Source: Pseudomonas iridis
GTDB lineage: Bacteria > Pseudomonadota > Gammaproteobacteria > Pseudomonadales > Pseudomonadaceae
NCBI RefSeq assembly: GCF_017980685.1
Contig: NZ_JACXXO010000012.1
Span: forward strand, 62,001 to 126,000
DNA: 64,000 nt
Direction: 5' to 3'
The translations under genes were made by a program, and so were the position numbers. Shown piece by piece: positions 17,147-25,200 of the stretch; position 1 is the first letter of the stretch, and every line of letters begins with the position of its first letter. The notes under the pieces are model-generated. The model was not told where the DNA came from and ran no database searches. It was given only the letters and a program-made list of their open reading frames with translations.

Positions 17147-18229
17147 ATGGGACAGCGTACGCCTCTGTATGACCTGCATCTCGCCCTCGGCGCGAAGATG
17201 GTCGATTTTGGCGGTTGGGACATGCCACTGCATTACGGCTCGCAGGTCGAGGAGCACCACGAAGTGCGCCGCGATTGCGGGGTGTTCGATGTGTCCCACA
17301 TGACCGTAATCGATGTTAACGGCGCCCAGGCCAAGGCCTGGCTCCAGCATTTGCTGGCCAATGACGTCGAACGCCTGCACCGCCCCGGCCGTGCGTTGTA
17401 CAGCACCATGCTCAACGAGCGCGGCGGCATCGTCGATGACATGATCGTCTACCGCCTCGAAGACGGTTATCGTCTGGTGTTCAACGCCTCGACCCGTGAT
17501 CAGGACCTGGCCTGGATGCAGGCGCAACTCGGCAGTTTCACCGTGCAACTGCACGAGCGCTCCGAGCTGGCGATGCTGGCCATTCAAGGCCCGCATGCCC
17601 GGCACAAGATTGCCGAACTGGTCACCCAGTCGCGTGCCACGCTGATCCAGCACCTCAAACCCTTTGAAGGCGAAACCGACGGCGACTGGTTCATTGCCCG
17701 CACCGGGTACACCGGTGAAGACGGTCTGGAAATCGTATTGCCGGCCAATCAGGCGCCGGGATTCTTCAACGATCTGGTGGGTGCCGGCATTTCCCCGATC
17801 GGCCTCGGTGCCCGCGACACGTTGCGCGTGGAAGCCGGCATGAACCTCTACGGTCAGGACATTCATCAAGACGTTTCGCCGCTGGCTTCCAACATGGCCT
17901 GGAGCATCGCCTGGGAACCGGCCTCGCGTCAGTTCATCGGCCGTGCTGCGCTGGAGGCGGAAAAAGCCGCTGGCGTTGCACACAAACTGGTCGGTCTGGT
18001 GCTTGAGGAGCGCGGTGTTTTGCGTGCCCACCAGGTCGTTCGTATCGCCGATGTTGGCGAAGGGGAGATCACCAGTGGTAGTTTCTCTCCTACGCTAAGC
18101 AAATCGATTGCCCTGGCGCGTGTTCCGATGGCGACTGCCGACCGCGCCGAAGTGGAAATCCGTGGCAAGTGGTACCCGGTACGAGTGGTCAAACCGACCT
18201 TCGTACGCCATGGCAAAACTTTGATCTAA
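17147..18229 (+). CDS. gcvT: Aminomethyltransferase, glycine cleavage T protein
   Basis: A 360-aa tetrahydrofolate-dependent enzyme that takes the aminomethyl group from lipoyl-GcvH, forming 5,10-methylene-THF and ammonia. Family motifs: PLYDLHLALGAKMVDFGGWDMPLHYGSQ at the N terminus, GVFDVSHM, TGYTGEDGLEI and GLGARDTLRVEAGMNLYGQD. An AAGGAG ribosome-binding site precedes the ATG by 7 bp. A TACAAT -10-like element is near 17013. I looked for a glycine riboswitch in the 155-bp leader and did not find its conserved core. gcvH follows 48 bp later. Confidence 0.96.
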   Translation: MGQRTPLYDLHLALGAKMVDFGGWDMPLHYGSQVEEHHEVRRDCGVFDVSHMTVIDVNGAQAKAWLQHLLANDVERLHRPGRALYSTMLNERGGIVDDMIVYRLEDGYRLVFNASTRDQDLAWMQAQLGSFTVQLHERSELAMLAIQGPHARHKIAELVTQSRATLIQHLKPFEGETDGDWFIARTGYTGEDGLEIVLPANQAPGFFNDLVGAGISPIGLGARDTLRVEAGMNLYGQDIHQDVSPLASNMAWSIAWEPASRQFIGRAALEAEKAAGVAHKLVGLVLEERGVLRAHQVVRIADVGEGEITSGSFSPTLSKSIALARVPMATADRAEVEIRGKWYPVRVVKPTFVRHGKTLI

Positions 18230-18277
18230 CCTTTTCCGGCGGGCACCACCGCTGACAATTTCTTGAGGACACTGAAG

Positions 18278-18661
18278 ATGAGCGATATTCCTGCCGACCT
18301 GCGTTTTGCCGAAAGTCACGAATGGGCACGTCTGGAAGCCGACGGCACCGTCACTGTGGGCATCAGCGATCACGCGCAGGAAGCGCTGGGTGATGTGGTG
18401 TTCGTCGAGCTGACCGAAGTCGGCAAAGTATTTGCGGCTGGCGATCAGTCCGGTGTGGTCGAATCGGTGAAAGCCGCTTCCGACATCTACGCCCCGGTCA
18501 GCGGCGAAGTCATCGCGATCAACGATGAGCTGAGCGGTTCGCCTGAGTTGCTGAACTCCGACCCGTACGGTGCGTGGATCTTCAAGCTCAAGCCAAGCGA
18601 CAAGGCTGAGCTGGACAAGCTGCACGACGCGGCTGCCTACAAGGCTGCCATCGGCGAGTAA
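18278..18661 (+). CDS. gcvH: Glycine cleavage system H protein
   Basis: A 127-aa lipoyl carrier that shuttles the aminomethyl intermediate between GcvP, GcvT and lipoamide dehydrogenase. The lipoylated lysine is Lys65 in VVESVKAASDIYAP, and the start LRFAESHEWARLEADGTVTVGI is characteristic. The ATG at 18278 is preferred to an upstream TTG because it is at the usual family start. A strong terminator follows 20 bp after the stop, so gcvTH form a unit separate from gcvP. Confidence 0.97.
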   Translation: MSDIPADLRFAESHEWARLEADGTVTVGISDHAQEALGDVVFVELTEVGKVFAAGDQSGVVESVKAASDIYAPVSGEVIAINDELSGSPELLNSDPYGAWIFKLKPSDKAELDKLHDAAAYKAAIGE

Positions 18662-18679
18662 GCTGAGCGCTGCACCCCA

Positions 18680-18704
18680 AAGCCCCGACTTGTCGGGGCT
18701 TTTT
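18680..18704 (+). terminator. Rho-independent terminator of gcvTH
   Basis: The stem AGCCCCGAC...GTCGGGGCT followed by five T lies 19 bp after gcvH. It indicates that most gcvTH transcripts end before gcvP. Confidence 0.92.
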
Positions 18705-18723
18705 CATGAGCGATGATTTTTCC

Positions 18724-18814
18724 CTGTGGGAGCGAGCCTGCTCGCGAAAGCGGTCTGTCAGACACATTTGAATTGAATGACACACCGCATTCGCGAGCAG
18801 GCTCGCTCCCACAA
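18724..18814. repeat. REP-type inverted repeat, family B
   Basis: Outer arms CTGTGGGAGCGAGCCTGCTC and GAGCAGGCTCGCTCCCACAA, with an inner imperfect palindrome, lie between gcvH and gcvP. Further copies are at 27889, 39149, 50608 and 62199. Confidence 0.9.
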
Positions 18815-18916
18815 GGGGAAAGGGGGTTGCTCTGAAAATTGACGGCGACATGGACTGCTATGCTGGTTTGACCGTATTTGCCTTGACGCCGAGCGCCAGC
18901 CAAGAGAGAGCCCGTC

Positions 18917-21790
18917 ATGTCCCAGTTGCCGTCCCTGAGCCAGTTACGCGATCCCGAGGCCTTCCTGCGCCGCCATCTCGGTCCCGACGCCGCCGAGCAG
19001 CAGGCCATGCTCGACAGACTCGGCCTCGGCAGCCGAGGTGAGCTGATCGAGCAGACCGTGCCCCCGGGCGTTCGCTTTAATCGCGCACTGGATCTGCCGC
19101 CAGCGCTGGATGAGCAAGCGGCGCTGGCCAGGCTGCGTGGCTACGCCGAGCAGAATCAGGTCTGGACCAGCCTGATCGGCATGGGCTACCACGGCACGCT
19201 CACGCCGACCGTCATCTTGCGCAACGTGCTGGAAAACCCCGGTTGGTACACCGCTTACACGCCGTATCAACCGGAGATTGCCCAGGGTCGGCTCGAAGCG
19301 CTGCTGAATTTTCAGCAACTGACCATCGACCTCACCGGCCTGGAATTGGCCAACGCCTCATTGCTTGATGAGGCTACTGCGGCGGCGGAGGCCATGGCAC
19401 TGGCCAAACGTGTCGCCAAGTCGAAGAGCAATCTGTTTTTTGTCGACGAGAACTGTCATCCACAAACCATTTCCGTCGTGCAGACCCGGGCCGAAGGTTT
19501 CGGTTTCGAGTTGATCATCGACGCTGTGGATAACTTGAAGCAGCACCAGGTATTTGGAGCATTGCTGCAATACCCCGACACCCACGGCGAGATCCGCGAT
19601 CTGCGGCCGCTCATCGATCACTTGCATGCCCAGCAGGCGCTGGCCTGTGTCGCCACTGATTTGCTCAGTTTGTTGTTGCTGACGCCGCCGGGTGAGTTGG
19701 GCGCCGATGTGGTGTTCGGTTCGTCTCAACGCTTTGGCGTGCCGATGGGCTATGGTGGGCCACACGCTGCTTTTTTCGCCAGTCGCGAGGAATACAAACG
19801 GGCGATTCCCGGGCGGATCATCGGTGTGTCGAAGGACGCCCGCGGCAACGTCGCGTTGCGCATGGCCCTGCAAACCCGCGAGCAACATATCCGCCGCGAG
19901 AAAGCCAATTCGAACATCTGCACGGCGCAGGTGCTGTTGGCCAACATCGCCAGTTTCTACGCGGTCTTTCACGGGCCGGAAGGCTTGAAGCGCATCGCGC
20001 AGCGGGTGCATCGGCTGACCTGCATTCTGGCGGCAGGTCTTGAGCGCCACGGTATCAACCGGGTCAACGCGCAGTTTTTCGACACGCTGACACTGGACGT
20101 CGGCGGTGCGCAAACCGCGATTATCGAAAGCGCCAAGGCTGCGCAAATCAACCTGAGGATTCTCGGCCGTGGCCGGGTCGGTCTGAGCCTCGATGAAACG
20201 TGTGACGAGCACACCGTGGCAAAGCTGTTCGATGTGCTGCTTGGCGCCGATCATGGGCTGATCGTCGACGATCTTGACGCTGAGGCGCTGGTTTCCGGCA
20301 TTCCAGACAATCTTCAGCGCAGCACACCTTATCTGCGTCATCCGGTGTTCAACGCCCATCACAGCGAAACCGAGATGCTGCGTTATCTCAAGCAACTGGA
20401 GAACAAGGATCTGGCGCTCAACCAGTCAATGATCCCGTTGGGCTCCTGCACCATGAAACTCAACGCTACCAGCGAAATGATCCCGATCACCTGGCCGCAG
20501 TTCGCCAATCTGCATCCCTTCGTGCCCAGGGAGCAGGCGGTCGGCTACACCTTGATGATCGAAGAGCTTGAGCGCTGGTTGTGCGCGATTACCGGGTTCG
20601 ATGCGATTTGCATGCAGCCCAACTCCGGCGCTCAGGGCGAGTACGCCGGGCTGCTGGCGATCCGCAAATATCACGAGAGCCGCCAGCAAGGGGCACGGGA
20701 TATCTGCCTGATTCCGTCGTCGGCCCACGGCACCAATCCAGCCTCGGCACAAATGGCCGGGATGCGCGTGGTGATCGTCGAGTGCGACGAGGCGGGTAAC
20801 GTTGATCTGGAGGATTTGAAGGCAAAAGCCGCCGAGGCTGGGGATAAGTTGTCGTGCCTGATGGCGACCTATCCATCGACCCATGGTGTGTACGAGGAGG
20901 GCATCAGCGAGATCTGCGAGGTTATCCACAAGCACGGCGGTCAGGTGTATATGGACGGCGCCAACCTCAATGCGCAGGTCGGGCTGGCACGGCCGGCAGA
21001 CATCGGCGCCGATGTGTCGCACATGAATCTGCACAAAACCTTCTGCATTCCCCATGGCGGTGGCGGGCCGGGCATGGGGCCGATCGGCATTCGCGCACAT
21101 CTGGCGCCGTTCGTCGCCAACCATCCGGTGGTGCCGATCGACGGGCCGCTGGCGCAGAACGGAGCAGTCAGCGCGGCGCCGTGGGGCAGTGCGAGTATTC
21201 TGCCGATCAGTTGGATGTACATCGCCATGATGGGGCCGCAACTGGCAGACGCCAGCGAGGTGGCCATCCTCGCGGCGAACTACCTGGCGCAGCATTTATC
21301 CGGTGCGTTTCCCGTGCTCTACAGCGGTCGCAATGGTCGCGTGGCCCATGAATGCATTCTCGATTTGCGGCCGCTTAAAGCGCAGACCGGGATCAGCGAG
21401 GAGGATGTCGCCAAGCGCCTGATGGATTACGGCTTCCACGCGCCAACCATGTCGTTCCCGGTGCCGGGCACCTTGATGGTCGAGCCGACCGAGAGCGAAT
21501 CGAAGGCTGAGCTGGACCGGTTCATCGGCGCGATGTTGAGTATTCGCGCGGAAATCACCGAGGTGCAGAACGGTAACTGGCCCGCGGAAGACAACCCGCT
21601 CAAGCGTGCGCCGCATACCTTGGCGGATGTCGCCGGCGTGTGGGAGCGGCCGTACAGCATCGAGCAAGGCATCACCCCGGATGCGCACACGAAGGCACAC
21701 AAGTACTGGCCGGCGGTGAATCGGGTCGACAATGTCTATGGGGACCGCAATCTGTATTGCGCGTGCGTGCCGGTCGACGATTACCGCTGA
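18917..21790 (+). CDS. gcvP: Glycine dehydrogenase (decarboxylating), P protein
   Basis: A 957-aa PLP enzyme that decarboxylates glycine and passes the aminomethyl group to lipoyl-GcvH. It is the single-chain form, with two PLP-fold halves (about residues 15-440 and 450-940). The PLP lysine is Lys707 in HMNLHKTFCIPHGGGGPG, the usual glycine-rich site. The start FLRRHLGPDAAEQQAML is typical. It is separated from gcvTH by a terminator and a REP element, so it should have its own promoter in about 18815-18900. A GAGAG ribosome-binding site precedes the ATG. Confidence 0.97.
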   Translation: MSQLPSLSQLRDPEAFLRRHLGPDAAEQQAMLDRLGLGSRGELIEQTVPPGVRFNRALDLPPALDEQAALARLRGYAEQNQVWTSLIGMGYHGTLTPTVILRNVLENPGWYTAYTPYQPEIAQGRLEALLNFQQLTIDLTGLELANASLLDEATAAAEAMALAKRVAKSKSNLFFVDENCHPQTISVVQTRAEGFGFELIIDAVDNLKQHQVFGALLQYPDTHGEIRDLRPLIDHLHAQQALACVATDLLSLLLLTPPGELGADVVFGSSQRFGVPMGYGGPHAAFFASREEYKRAIPGRIIGVSKDARGNVALRMALQTREQHIRREKANSNICTAQVLLANIASFYAVFHGPEGLKRIAQRVHRLTCILAAGLERHGINRVNAQFFDTLTLDVGGAQTAIIESAKAAQINLRILGRGRVGLSLDETCDEHTVAKLFDVLLGADHGLIVDDLDAEALVSGIPDNLQRSTPYLRHPVFNAHHSETEMLRYLKQLENKDLALNQSMIPLGSCTMKLNATSEMIPITWPQFANLHPFVPREQAVGYTLMIEELERWLCAITGFDAICMQPNSGAQGEYAGLLAIRKYHESRQQGARDICLIPSSAHGTNPASAQMAGMRVVIVECDEAGNVDLEDLKAKAAEAGDKLSCLMATYPSTHGVYEEGISEICEVIHKHGGQVYMDGANLNAQVGLARPADIGADVSHMNLHKTFCIPHGGGGPGMGPIGIRAHLAPFVANHPVVPIDGPLAQNGAVSAAPWGSASILPISWMYIAMMGPQLADASEVAILAANYLAQHLSGAFPVLYSGRNGRVAHECILDLRPLKAQTGISEEDVAKRLMDYGFHAPTMSFPVPGTLMVEPTESESKAELDRFIGAMLSIRAEITEVQNGNWPAEDNPLKRAPHTLADVAGVWERPYSIEQGITPDAHTKAHKYWPAVNRVDNVYGDRNLYCACVPVDDYR

Positions 21791-21847
21791 TTGCCCTGCA
21801 AGCATGCGCTCCCACAGGGTTACAGGGTGGGGCTGAAATCCGGGCAA

Positions 21848-21877
21848 AAAAATGCCGCTCAAATGAGCGGCATTTTT
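21848..21877. terminator. Bidirectional terminator between gcvP and DUF2388 gene
   Basis: An AAAATGCCGCTC...GAGCGGCATTTTT hairpin flanked by A- and T-runs on both sides lies between convergent genes and can serve both. Confidence 0.88.
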
Positions 21878-21890
21878 GTCTGCGAACGAC

Positions 21891-22208
21891 TTACTCGGAA
21901 GCCACGGCGTTCTTCGCCAGAATCGCGTTCGCCAGTTCCATGTCCGTCGCCTGCAGGCCCGGATTGTCGTTACGGACTTTCTGCATCGCAGCTTCCAGGT
22001 ACGGGCCACGGATGCCGCCATCGCTGGCAACGAAACTGCCGGCGTCGTCCTGCGCGGCGACGATCAGCTTGTGATCCTTGAAGGTCAGGTAAGTCGAGCC
22101 GGTGGTGGCGCCGGAGGAAATGACGTTACGCCAGAAGCTGTCGGCCATTGCCGAACCAACAGGCAGAGACAGCAGGGCAAGGGTAGCGACAGCAAGTTTG
22201 AGACGCAT
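21891..22208 (-). CDS. DUF2388 exported protein
   Basis: A 105-aa protein with a cleavable signal peptide (residues ~1-22, LSLPVGSAMA followed by DSFWRNV). The mature part SSGATTGSTYLTFKDHKLIVAAQDDAGSFVASDG matches the DUF2388 family, a small periplasmic group mostly known from Pseudomonas. Members are sometimes mislabelled as Holliday-junction proteins; nothing here supports that. Function unknown. It lies 70 bp downstream of gspE on the same strand and could share its transcript. Confidence 0.8.
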   Translation of the reverse strand: MRLKLAVATLALLSLPVGSAMADSFWRNVISSGATTGSTYLTFKDHKLIVAAQDDAGSFVASDGGIRGPYLEAAMQKVRNDNPGLQATDMELANAILAKNAVASE

Positions 22209-22278
22209 GAGGGGGTGACTCCACTGGTGTTGAATGACTGGTTGGATCGTCATTTCCCCTGTCCGGTTCCCTGGGCGC

Positions 22279-24063
22279 CTATTTCAGCTCACTTTGCGGC
22301 GTCACCCTCAGCACTTCCTCCACCGTTGTCAGCCCCGCCGCAACTTTCTGTGCACCGGAGAGGCGCAAGCTGCGCATGCCTTCCTTGAATGCCTGGCGAC
22401 GGATCGCCGTGAGGTCGGTGTCCGGGGTGATGAAGGCTTTGAGGCTGTCGCTCAGTTGCATGATTTCGTAAACCCCCGCACGTCCGTGATACCCCGTGTC
22501 GCGACACTCCACGCAGCCGATGGCCCTTTGCGCGTTGCCCGGCAGTGGCGCCTGCCAGGGGCGGGTCAAGGTTTGCCAATCTTCATCGTCCAGGGTCAGC
22601 GGTGCCTTGCAGTGTGGGCACAGGGTCCGCACCAGCCGTTGGGCCATGACCCCGAGCACCGTGGCCTTGATCAAGTAATGCGGCACGCCCAGTTCAAGCA
22701 ACCGGCTGATCGCACTCGGCGCATCGTTGGTGTGCAAGGTCGAGAGCACCAGATGCCCGGTGAGTGCCGCCTGAATCGCCATCTCGGCGGTTTCGAGGTC
22801 GCGGATCTCGCCGATCATGATGATGTCCGGGTCCTGTCGCATCAGCGCGCGGACCCCGGCGGCGAAGCTCAGGTCGATGTTGTGTTGCACCTGCATCTGG
22901 TTGAACGCCGGCTCGACCATTTCGATCGGGTCCTCGATGGTGCAGAGGTTGACCTCCGGCGTCGCCAGTTTTTTCAGGGTGGTGTAGAGCGTGGTGGTCT
23001 TACCCGAACCGGTGGGCCCGGTGACCAGAATGATGCCGTTGGGCTGGCGGGTCATGTCCTGCCAGCGGCGCAGATCGTCGGCGGAAAACCCGAGTTGATC
23101 GAAGTCCTTGAGCAGCACATCCGGGTCGAAAATCCGCATGACCATTTTTTCGCCGAACGCGGTGGGCAGGGTCGACAGGCGCAACTCCACTTCGCCGCCG
23201 TCAGGGGTTTTGGTCTTGACCCGGCCATCCTGGGGTTTGCGCTTTTCGGCGACGTTCATGCGCCCGAGGCTTTTCAGGCGACTGACAATCGCCATGGTTA
23301 CCTGCGGCGGAAATTGATAGACGTTGTGCAACACACCGTCGATGCGAAACCGCATCGTGCCTTGTTCGCGCCGCGGTTCGATATGGATATCACTGGCGCG
23401 CTGCTGGAAGGCGTACTGAAACAGCCAGTCGACAATGTTGACGATGTGCGCGTCGTTGGCGTCCGGCTCCTGATCGCTGGCGCCGAGGTTGAGCAGTTGT
23501 TCGAAGTTACCGAGGTTGCCGTTCTGTTGATCGGCGTTACTGGCGCCGCTGACCGATTTGGCCAGGCGAAAGAACTCGACGCTGAAACGCTGGATGTCCG
23601 CCGGGTTGGCCACCACCCGCTTGATCGGCAACTTCAAGACGTGAGTCAGATCGGCTTCCCAGCCATTCACATAGGGCTGGGCGCTGGCCACCGTCACCGA
23701 GTCGCGATCAACCGTCACCGCGAGAATTTTGTGCCGTTGGGCGAAGGCGTAGGACATCAACGGGGTGATGGCGGCAACGTTGATCTTCAGCGGATCGATG
23801 CGCAGATAAGGCTGGCCGGCCTGTTGCACCAGCCACAGGGTCAGGCTTTCGAGATCCAGATGCTTGCCCGGACGGCTGAGGTCGTCCAGTTGCTGGCTGG
23901 CGATAAACTCCAGCGGATGCTTCTGGCCATGCGCGGCGTGACGACGGCGGGCATTGAGCGCCTGCTCCGCCGAATCCTGGCTGATGAAGCCTTGGGCGAC
24001 CAGTTCACGCAACACATCATTGAGTTCCAGCCAGCGGTCCTGAGTGGCAAGTTGAACGGACAT
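22279..24063 (-). CDS. GspE/PulE/PilB-type secretion ATPase
   Basis: A 594-aa hexameric traffic ATPase. It has an N-terminal MshEN/GspE-N domain (about residues 60-170), Walker A GPTGSGKTTTLYTTL at about residues 340-350, the Asp and Walker B boxes PDIIMIGEIRDLETAEMAIQAALTGH, the His box STLHTNDAPSAI, and a tetracysteine zinc site (CPHC...CVEC). All catalytic parts are intact. Such ATPases drive type II secretion or type IV pilus assembly, but no pilin, secretin or platform gene lies beside it, so its partner machinery is elsewhere or it is an orphan. Confidence 0.92.
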   Translation of the reverse strand: MSVQLATQDRWLELNDVLRELVAQGFISQDSAEQALNARRRHAAHGQKHPLEFIASQQLDDLSRPGKHLDLESLTLWLVQQAGQPYLRIDPLKINVAAITPLMSYAFAQRHKILAVTVDRDSVTVASAQPYVNGWEADLTHVLKLPIKRVVANPADIQRFSVEFFRLAKSVSGASNADQQNGNLGNFEQLLNLGASDQEPDANDAHIVNIVDWLFQYAFQQRASDIHIEPRREQGTMRFRIDGVLHNVYQFPPQVTMAIVSRLKSLGRMNVAEKRKPQDGRVKTKTPDGGEVELRLSTLPTAFGEKMVMRIFDPDVLLKDFDQLGFSADDLRRWQDMTRQPNGIILVTGPTGSGKTTTLYTTLKKLATPEVNLCTIEDPIEMVEPAFNQMQVQHNIDLSFAAGVRALMRQDPDIIMIGEIRDLETAEMAIQAALTGHLVLSTLHTNDAPSAISRLLELGVPHYLIKATVLGVMAQRLVRTLCPHCKAPLTLDDEDWQTLTRPWQAPLPGNAQRAIGCVECRDTGYHGRAGVYEIMQLSDSLKAFITPDTDLTAIRRQAFKEGMRSLRLSGAQKVAAGLTTVEEVLRVTPQSELK

Positions 24064-24155
24064 GCGGGCTTCCTTTTAAGCGACAGTGCGCAAAAGAATA
24101 GTCGCGGCCCCGCAGACCGTTGGGCCACTACCCGACGAAGCCGTTGCCGGATTTG

Positions 24156-24494
24156 TCAGCCGGCCGCTTGCGCCCGTTCAGCCCACGCCGTGTCGGTGTT
24201 CTGCAGATTCACCGAACAGACGCTGATCAGGTTACGAAGTTTTTCCGCAATCACTTGCGCGCGATGCCAGCTCAGGCCGCCCATGACGAGGTCGATCGAT
24301 AACAGATCATCCATTCGCTGCACGTTCACGTGCTCTGGCGTAAGAAACTGCAGCGCGAACAGGTTGAGCACGCGCACCAGCAGATCCGGTTCGGCCTCGG
24401 CGAGAATCTGATACTGCGCCAGGCAATGGACGTTACTGACGTTCCAGACATCGGCGCGGGTCAGGGGGGTGTTGACGGCTTCAAGGTGCGGCAT
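24156..24494 (-). CDS. Small protein with ACT-like fold
   Basis: A 112-aa protein of no named family that I can recognise. Residues ~28-95 (YQILAEAEPDLLVRVLNLFA, then HVNVQRMDDLLSIDLVMGGL and HRAQVIAEKLRNLISVCSVNL) have the beta-alpha-beta-beta-alpha-beta pattern of ACT domains, and in particular resemble the small acetolactate synthase subunit IlvM. A ligand-sensing role is therefore plausible but unproven. It is divergent from an Lrp/AsnC regulator (127-bp gap), which also uses an ACT-like ligand domain, so the regulator may control it. Confidence 0.6.
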   Translation of the reverse strand: MPHLEAVNTPLTRADVWNVSNVHCLAQYQILAEAEPDLLVRVLNLFALQFLTPEHVNVQRMDDLLSIDLVMGGLSWHRAQVIAEKLRNLISVCSVNLQNTDTAWAERAQAAG

Positions 24495-24620
24495 GGCGGG
24501 GCTCCAAAATCACTGGAGAAATTTTTACATTCGCTGCCGGGTATTTCTTATCTAAGATGAGCGTTATTGGCGTTTTATTAACTGGATCAATTCGTAAAAT
24601 GCTCTCTTTGAGGTTTTTCT

Positions 24621-25085
24621 ATGCACAGCGAGCTGGACAGCTACGACCGCAAGATTCTGGCTTTGCTGCAAGAGGACGCGTCGCTCTCGAGCGCGCAGAT
24701 CGCCGAGCAGGTGGGCTTGTCGCAATCGCCGTGCTGGCGGCGGATTCAGCGGATGAAGGAGGAGGGGATCATTCGCGGCCAGGTGACCTTGCTCGATCGC
24801 AAGAAAATCGGCCTCAACACGCAGATCTTTGCCGAGATCAAACTCAACGCCCACGGGCGTTCGAACTTCACCGAATTCACCGAAGCGATTCGCGGCTTTC
24901 CGGAGGTGCTGGAGTGTTATGTGCTGATGGGCGCGGTGGATTTTCTGTTGCGAATTGTCGCGGCGGACATTGAGGCGTACGAGCGGTTTTTCTTCGAGAA
25001 GCTGTCGCTGGTGCCGGGGATACAGGAAGTGAACTCGATTGTGGCGCTGTCGGAGATCAAGTCCACAACAAGCCTGCCGGTTTGA
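24621..25085 (+). CDS. Lrp/AsnC family transcriptional regulator
   Basis: A 154-aa DNA-binding protein. Residues ~5-60 form the winged helix-turn-helix (LDSYDRKILALLQEDASLSSAQIAEQVGLS), with the recognition helix around SPCWRRIQRMKEEGII. Residues ~65-145 form the RAM/ACT-like amino-acid-sensing domain, with GFPEVLECYVLMGAVDFLLRI. Members usually regulate a neighbouring amino-acid gene and themselves; the divergent ACT-like gene at 24156-24494 is the obvious candidate. The effector cannot be predicted. Confidence 0.92.
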   Translation: MHSELDSYDRKILALLQEDASLSSAQIAEQVGLSQSPCWRRIQRMKEEGIIRGQVTLLDRKKIGLNTQIFAEIKLNAHGRSNFTEFTEAIRGFPEVLECYVLMGAVDFLLRIVAADIEAYERFFFEKLSLVPGIQEVNSIVALSEIKSTTSLPV

Positions 25086-25102
25086 GGTGAGGCTGCTGGC
25101 CT

Positions 25103-25194
25103 CATCGCTGGCAAGCCAGCTCCCACAGGTTTTGTGTTGAAACACAAATTACATTTCAACATCAAACCCTGTGGGAGCTGGCTTGCCAGCGATG
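25103..25194. repeat. REP-type inverted repeat, family C
   Basis: Outer arms CATCGCTGGCAAGCCAGCTC and GAGCTGGCTTGCCAGCGATG flank a centre with its own imperfect palindrome, between convergent lrp-type and CYTH-CHAD genes. Other copies are at 39927 and 55100. Confidence 0.9.
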
Positions 25195-25200
25195 GCGGTA

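Noticed and set aside
22234..24411. 725-codon plus-strand ORF opposite gspE
   Set aside because: It lies wholly antisense to an ATPase with every motif in place; its own product shows only low-complexity composition and no known fold.
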